Below are positions 58,942 to 64,000 of a DNA stretch of 64,000 nt, in pieces. The position numbers and the translations under genes were made by a program. This DNA is from Brevundimonas fluminis (GTDB taxonomy: Bacteria > Pseudomonadota > Alphaproteobacteria > Caulobacterales > Caulobacteraceae), in the NCBI RefSeq assembly GCF_003934285.1, contig NZ_RQWJ01000003.1, positions 124,001 through 188,000 of the forward strand, written 5' to 3'. A model generated the notes under the pieces. It was not told the DNA's origin. It searched no databases and was given only the letters and a program-made list of their open reading frames with translations. Numbering within the stretch: position 1 is the first letter of the stretch; each line of letters starts with the position of its first letter.

Positions 58942-59967
58942 TCATTCCCACACCCTGAAGTGCTTGCTCAGCTTCAGCCCCTGCCGCTGGTAGTGGCTGC
59001 CGCCCTGGCCATAGAGGCGTGACGGTTTCTCCGTGAGCGGCTCATAGACCAGCCGCGCGACGGTCTGGCCGTGCTCCAGCAAGAAGGGCGTGTCGTGGGT
59101 GCGCACTTCCAGCACGCCCTTGGACCCCTTGCCCGCCGCCTCGTCGGTGCCGAAGCCGGGGTCGAAGAAGCCGGCGTAATGGACGCGGAATTCGCCCACC
59201 GACGGATCGATCGGCGTCATCTCGGCGGCCTGCAGCACCGGAATCTCGACCGCCTCGTTGGAGGCCAGGATGTAGAACTCGCCCGGATCCAGCAGCAGCT
59301 CGCCCCGGCGGGCGTGAAGCGGCTCCCAGAAGTCGCGCGGGTCGTGCCCGTCGATGCGGTCCAGGTCGACCACGCCGGCGTGGCGCCGGCCGCGGAAGCC
59401 GACGATCTCTCCGGCGGCTCCAGCCAGATCCACCCCGACCGAGCGGGTCTCCAGCTTCGGCGGCTCGCCGGCCTTCAGCCGCAACTGGTTCAGACGGGTG
59501 CCGGGCCGCACCAGGATGGAGAAGGTCTGCGGCGCGATCTCCAGATACAGGGGTCCGTCATAGCCCTCGGCCACGTCGTCGAAGGCGTCGCCGCGATCGG
59601 TCAGCAGGCGCACGAAGACGTCGACCCGGCCGGTCGAGCTCTTGGGGTTGGCGCGGGCGATCAGACCCTTGGGCAGGGTCAGCCGCTCCTGCAGCTTGGC
59701 GATGTAGACGCAGCCCTTTTCCAGGACCACGCCGGGCGTCAGATCGATGGCGTGCATGGCCACGTCGGCGATGCGCTCCTCGACCCGCCGCGCGCCCGGC
59801 AGGAAGCTGGCGCGCACGCGCCACGCCCGGGCGCCCAGCCGCAGGTCGAGGCTGGCGGGCTGCACCTGGTCGGCGTCCCACGGCGTGTCGGTGGTCACCG
59901 CGCCCGCGGCGATCAGGGCCTCGATGCCCTGGCAGGGCAGGATGCCCGGAATGTCGGTCAAGCTCAT
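58942..59967 (-). CDS. dcd: 2'-deoxycytidine 5'-triphosphate deaminase, double-length type
   Basis: Converts dCTP to dUTP for dTTP synthesis. The 341-residue protein is about twice the E. coli Dcd and appears to contain two dUTPase-like halves, as is usual in alphaproteobacteria. The first half has QVQPASLDLRLG and LIARANPKSSTGRVDVFVRLLTD. The second has the segment EFRVHYAGFFDPGFGTDEA. The ATG at 59967 is favoured over one 39 bases upstream by the conserved N terminus. It lies divergent from apaG with a 44-bp gap. Confidence 0.9.
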   Translation of the reverse strand: MSLTDIPGILPCQGIEALIAAGAVTTDTPWDADQVQPASLDLRLGARAWRVRASFLPGARRVEERIADVAMHAIDLTPGVVLEKGCVYIAKLQERLTLPKGLIARANPKSSTGRVDVFVRLLTDRGDAFDDVAEGYDGPLYLEIAPQTFSILVRPGTRLNQLRLKAGEPPKLETRSVGVDLAGAAGEIVGFRGRRHAGVVDLDRIDGHDPRDFWEPLHARRGELLLDPGEFYILASNEAVEIPVLQAAEMTPIDPSVGEFRVHYAGFFDPGFGTDEAAGKGSKGVLEVRTHDTPFLLEHGQTVARLVYEPLTEKPSRLYGQGGSHYQRQGLKLSKHFRVWE

Positions 59968-60011
59968 GTGACCGGGTTTGCACGGTTTGCGCGCGCGCGT
60001 CACCATGGGGG

Positions 60012-60419
60012 ATGCACGACGGCCCCGCCTATTCCGCCGAAACCCACGACGTCGTCGTGCGCGTCCGGCCCAGCTATCTGGCGGGCCAGTCCGACCCCGA
60101 GGCGGGGCGCTGGGTCTGGGCCTATCAGATCGAGATCGTGAACCTCCGCCTGCACCCCGTTCAGCTGCTGGCGCGGCACTGGACCATCACCGACGCCATG
60201 GGGCGGGTCGAGGAGGTCAGGGGGCCGGGCGTGGTCGGTGAACAGCCGGTCATCCCGCCGGGCGGCTCGCACAGCTATGCCTCGGGCTGCCCCCTGTCGA
60301 CGCCGTCGGGCGCCATGGTCGGGACCTACACGATGGCGGACGAAAAGGGCGGACGGTTCGAGGTGGCCATCCCCGCCTTCAGCCTCGACGTTCCCGATGC
60401 GGGCCGCACGCTGAACTGA
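60012..60419 (+). CDS. apaG: ApaG domain protein
   Basis: A 135-residue FnIII-like beta-sandwich protein. Landmarks are VRVRPSYLAGQSDPEAGRWVWAYQIEIVN, the hallmark HWTITDAMGRVEEVRGPGVVGEQPVIPPG at about 56-84, and SGAMVGTYTM. The family is linked to cobalt/magnesium resistance and, in eukaryotic fusions, to substrate recognition. Its direct activity in bacteria is not settled. Followed by two hairpins. Confidence 0.94.
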   Translation: MHDGPAYSAETHDVVVRVRPSYLAGQSDPEAGRWVWAYQIEIVNLRLHPVQLLARHWTITDAMGRVEEVRGPGVVGEQPVIPPGGSHSYASGCPLSTPSGAMVGTYTMADEKGGRFEVAIPAFSLDVPDAGRTLN

Positions 60420-60434
60420 GCGGGAAGGCGAGAC

Positions 60435-60503
60435 CGGGGCTGCGTCAACCCGGAGAACCGCAGCCCCGTCCCGATCCGGCGTCGCATTGCGGGGCGACGC
60501 CGG
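60435..60503 (+). terminator. Two consecutive hairpins after apaG
   Basis: Stem 1 pairs CGGGGCTGCG (60435-60444) with 60459-60468 across a 14-nt loop. Stem 2 pairs CCGGCGTCGC (60476-60485) with 60494-60503 across an 8-nt loop. Neither has a T run, so termination efficiency is uncertain. They sit in the 175-bp gap between the convergent apaG and gcrA genes, which holds nothing else recognisable. Confidence 0.6.
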
Positions 60504-60594
60504 GTGGACGGCGGGCCTGTTAGAGGCCGTTCATGACGCCGGTGTGGCGCTGCCCTCAAGCAGCGAGCCGCCGCGCGGCGAGTGGCAGGGCTGA

Positions 60595-61110
60595 CTAGAT
60601 GTAGCGCCGCAGCGACCGCGCCAGCTCGCCGGCGCCGTTCTTTTTCAGCGCCGGCTGGTAGGCGACGCGCGCGTGCTCGACGCAGTAGACGCCTTCCGAG
60701 GCACGACGGCCGCAGAAGCTGAACTCCGCCGACGACGGGTCGCCGATCGGCCACTTGCACATGTGGGCGCCCAGGGTCATCACCGTCGCCGTCCCCGGCA
60801 GATCCGGGATCGGCTCGGGGCGCGGAGCGACCGGCGCGGCCGGACGCGGCTGGGCCGCCTCGATCCGGCGCGGGGCGCTGGGCTGGGCCGGCGCCGTGGC
60901 GGCCGGACGCGGGCGTGTCGGGCGGAAGGTGGTGCGCGCGGGCTGCGAAGGGGCGGCCCGGCCCGACAGGCCCAGGCGGTGGACCTTGCCGATGACGGCG
61001 TTGCGGGTCACGCCGCCGCCCAGCTGTTTGGCGATCTGGCTCGCCGACTGGCCTTCCAGCCAGAGTTTCTTCAGCGCGCCGACGCGGTCTTCGGTCCAGC
61101 CCAGGCTCAT
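60595..61110 (-). CDS. gcrA: Cell cycle regulator GcrA
   Basis: Sigma-70-associated transcription activator that works at promoters with methylated GANTC sites in Caulobacterales. The 171-residue protein has the diagnostic N terminus WTEDRVGALKKLWLEGQSASQIAKQLGGGVTRNAVIGKVHRLGLSGRA (residues about 4-52, a HTH). The C-terminal CKWPIGDPSSAEFSFCGR and GVYCVEHARVAYQP form the zinc-like Cys/His domain that contacts sigma-70. GGAGG precedes the ATG at 61110. It is separated from ftsH by an intrinsic terminator and has its own promoter with CtrA-like and DnaA-like sites. Confidence 0.96.
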   Translation of the reverse strand: MSLGWTEDRVGALKKLWLEGQSASQIAKQLGGGVTRNAVIGKVHRLGLSGRAAPSQPARTTFRPTRPRPAATAPAQPSAPRRIEAAQPRPAAPVAPRPEPIPDLPGTATVMTLGAHMCKWPIGDPSSAEFSFCGRRASEGVYCVEHARVAYQPALKKNGAGELARSLRRYI

Positions 61111-61122
61111 GTCGCCCTCCAC

Positions 61123-61213
61123 GATTCAACATCTGGTGCCGGAACGACGTTCGCGGACCGGCGACCTACCACCAATCGTAAACCAGCCCTTAAGACACGC
61201 AATATGTGGATTT
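61123..61213 (-). promoter_or_regulatory. gcrA control region: GANTC, CtrA-like box and DnaA-like box
   Basis: Upstream of gcrA (minus strand) lie GATTC at 61123-61127 in the leader, the CtrA-like sequence TTAA-N7-TTTA at 61179-61193 (read on the minus strand), and TGTGGATTT at 61205-61213, which matches the DnaA box TGTGGATAA in seven of nine bases. In C. crescentus gcrA is activated by DnaA and repressed by CtrA. Sites were assigned by eye. Confidence 0.6.
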
Positions 61214-61259
61214 CCGCCGTCCACAGGAGACTAGATTTAGAGGGCGTCTCCCCGGCATG

Positions 61260-61293
61260 AAAAAACGCCGCCCCGGTTTCCCGGAGCGGCGTT
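61260..61293 (-). terminator. Rho-independent terminator of ftsH
   Basis: A long GC-rich stem (AACGCCGCTCCGGG with its nearly perfect complement) has a short A-rich loop and, on the minus strand, ends in five to six T residues. It lies 25 bp after the ftsH stop and isolates gcrA from ftsH transcription. Confidence 0.92.
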
Positions 61294-61317
61294 CAAGCGT
61301 TCGGCGTCGACCGTCGA

Positions 61318-63239
<1,922 letters not shown>

Positions 63240-63243
<4 letters not shown>

Positions 63244-64000
63244 TCGGTCCTCTCGGTCAGGCGGTCGCCGGCAGCGGCCGCCGCGTCGGTCTCAAAATAG
63301 GCGGTCGGACGGTCGGGCGCCATCCGGGGGCGGATCAGGTCGGCCTCCTGCGACGTCGCGTCCAGCGCCGCCGCCAGGCGCGCCTCGACCAGCGACCGCA
63401 CCGTCGCCGCCGTCCTTGCAAGAACCGGGCGCGGGTCGCCGTCCCGGATCAGGACCGGCTCGGCGCCGCGCGCGGCGGGGGGCAGGGCGGCCAGCGCGGC
63501 GCGGTCCGACGGCGACAGCCGGTTCAGCCGTCCCTGGGCGGGCACCACGGTCAGCTCCGGCTCTTCGACGCTGATTTCGTATCGCCCGTCCCAGACGATG
63601 GGGAGACCGGGCCTCAGCCGCACCGGGGCCAGACCCTCGCGCCGCTGCTCCCCCGGCTCACGATGGACGACCACCGCGCCGTCGCGCATCGACAGACGCG
63701 CGCCGCACAGGACGGCGTCGAAATCCCTGCCCTCGGACAGGCGGCTCCGGAGCGAGGCCAGCCGATCTCCGCGGGGCGTTCGCGCGCTCCCGCCCGCGCA
63801 GGTCAGCAGCGCGGCCAGACGCCGTCCGCGGGAGGCGGCGTCCGCGGCTCGGTCTGCCGTCGGGACGGGTCTGCGCTTCCGCGCGCGGCTTCGTGCGAAC
63901 CGCAGGTCCAGGTTCGCGGGATCCTCGATCCAGTCGAGCCGGCGCGCGCGCAGCAGATCGCGCAGCGCCTCTCGCCGTTCGCCCAGAAGCGGCCGCAGCA
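63240..64000 (-). CDS. tilS: tRNA(Ile)-lysidine synthase, 3' part
   Basis: Modifies the CAU anticodon of tRNA-Ile2 to lysidine. Only the C-terminal part (about 250 residues) is in the window. The frame stays open to position 64000 and the gene begins beyond it. The end-of-window sequence reads [16 protein letters not shown] then [18 protein letters not shown], the conserved TilS motif following the ATPase domain. Nearer the stop is [24 protein letters not shown], typical of the C-terminal domain. tilS directly before ftsH with overlapping stop/start is a conserved bacterial order. Confidence 0.88.

Overview
The window reads as chromosomal DNA of a stalked/swarmer alphaproteobacterium of the Caulobacterales, most likely Brevundimonas or a close relative. 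Base composition is very GC-rich and genes are tightly packed. Three hallmark cell-cycle genes of this group are present: dnaA with GANTC (CcrM) sites in its upstream region, podJ (polar organelle development) and gcrA. rpsT, dnaA, dnaN and recF lie together on one strand, so this is the origin-proximal part of the chromosome. No convincing oriC array of DnaA boxes was seen in the window. No rRNA, CRISPR, phage or insertion sequence was found, and one tRNA was.

Region 1 (1-10.5 kb): recF, a small GIY-YIG nuclease gene attached to an inverted pair of REP-like palindromes, dnaN, an intergenic heptamer-repeat element, dnaA, the dnaA control region and rpsT (transcribed right to left). Then come a cyclase-family hydrolase, a crotonase, a conserved membrane protein, a coupled TraB-like/DUF1697/membrane-protein operon, and mutM.

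Region 2 (10.5-24.5 kb): mostly transport and metabolism. It holds an OPT peptide transporter, a YeiH-type exporter, a DUF486-thiD-cytochrome c' run, and a self-controlled arsR-SRPBCC-DUF1579-DUF1801 operon with a perfect 14-bp palindromic operator. A membrane protein-HTH-folP operon, an acyltransferase, an orphan ABC-2 permease with an SRPBCC partner, argD-argF and a PNPOx-like stress protein follow.

Region 3 (24.5-39 kb): podJ behind two CtrA-type boxes, a TSUP transporter with its TIGR02186 partner, a DUF2125-chorismate mutase-like-hisC operon, a VOC protein, a DinG-like Fe-S helicase, and the ligase-associated DNA-damage pair lhr-pdeM.

Region 4 (39-50 kb): cspA with a strong terminator, small conserved proteins, a right-to-left ftsE-ftsX-ydcF-plsC operon whose FtsE has lost most ABC ATPase motifs, a DUF3426 zinc-ribbon protein with a phosphoribosyltransferase, an argH-lptM-lysA operon read divergently from a TlpA thioredoxin, two tandemly duplicated secreted proteins and a tRNA-Met.

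Region 5 (50-64 kb): a PQQ-type sugar dehydrogenase lipoprotein, fadA-fadB for beta-oxidation, ubiA, a DUF3298 lipoprotein, a repeat-rich secreted protein with an outer-membrane beta-barrel, a double-length dCTP deaminase, apaG, gcrA (own promoter with CtrA-like and DnaA-like sites), ftsH and the 3' part of tilS.

The most interesting signals are the GIY-YIG/REP unit inside the replication operon, the matching CtrA/DnaA/GANTC signatures at dnaA, podJ and gcrA, the degenerate FtsE, and a repeat element shared by the dnaN-dnaA gap and a probable synteny break beside mutM.
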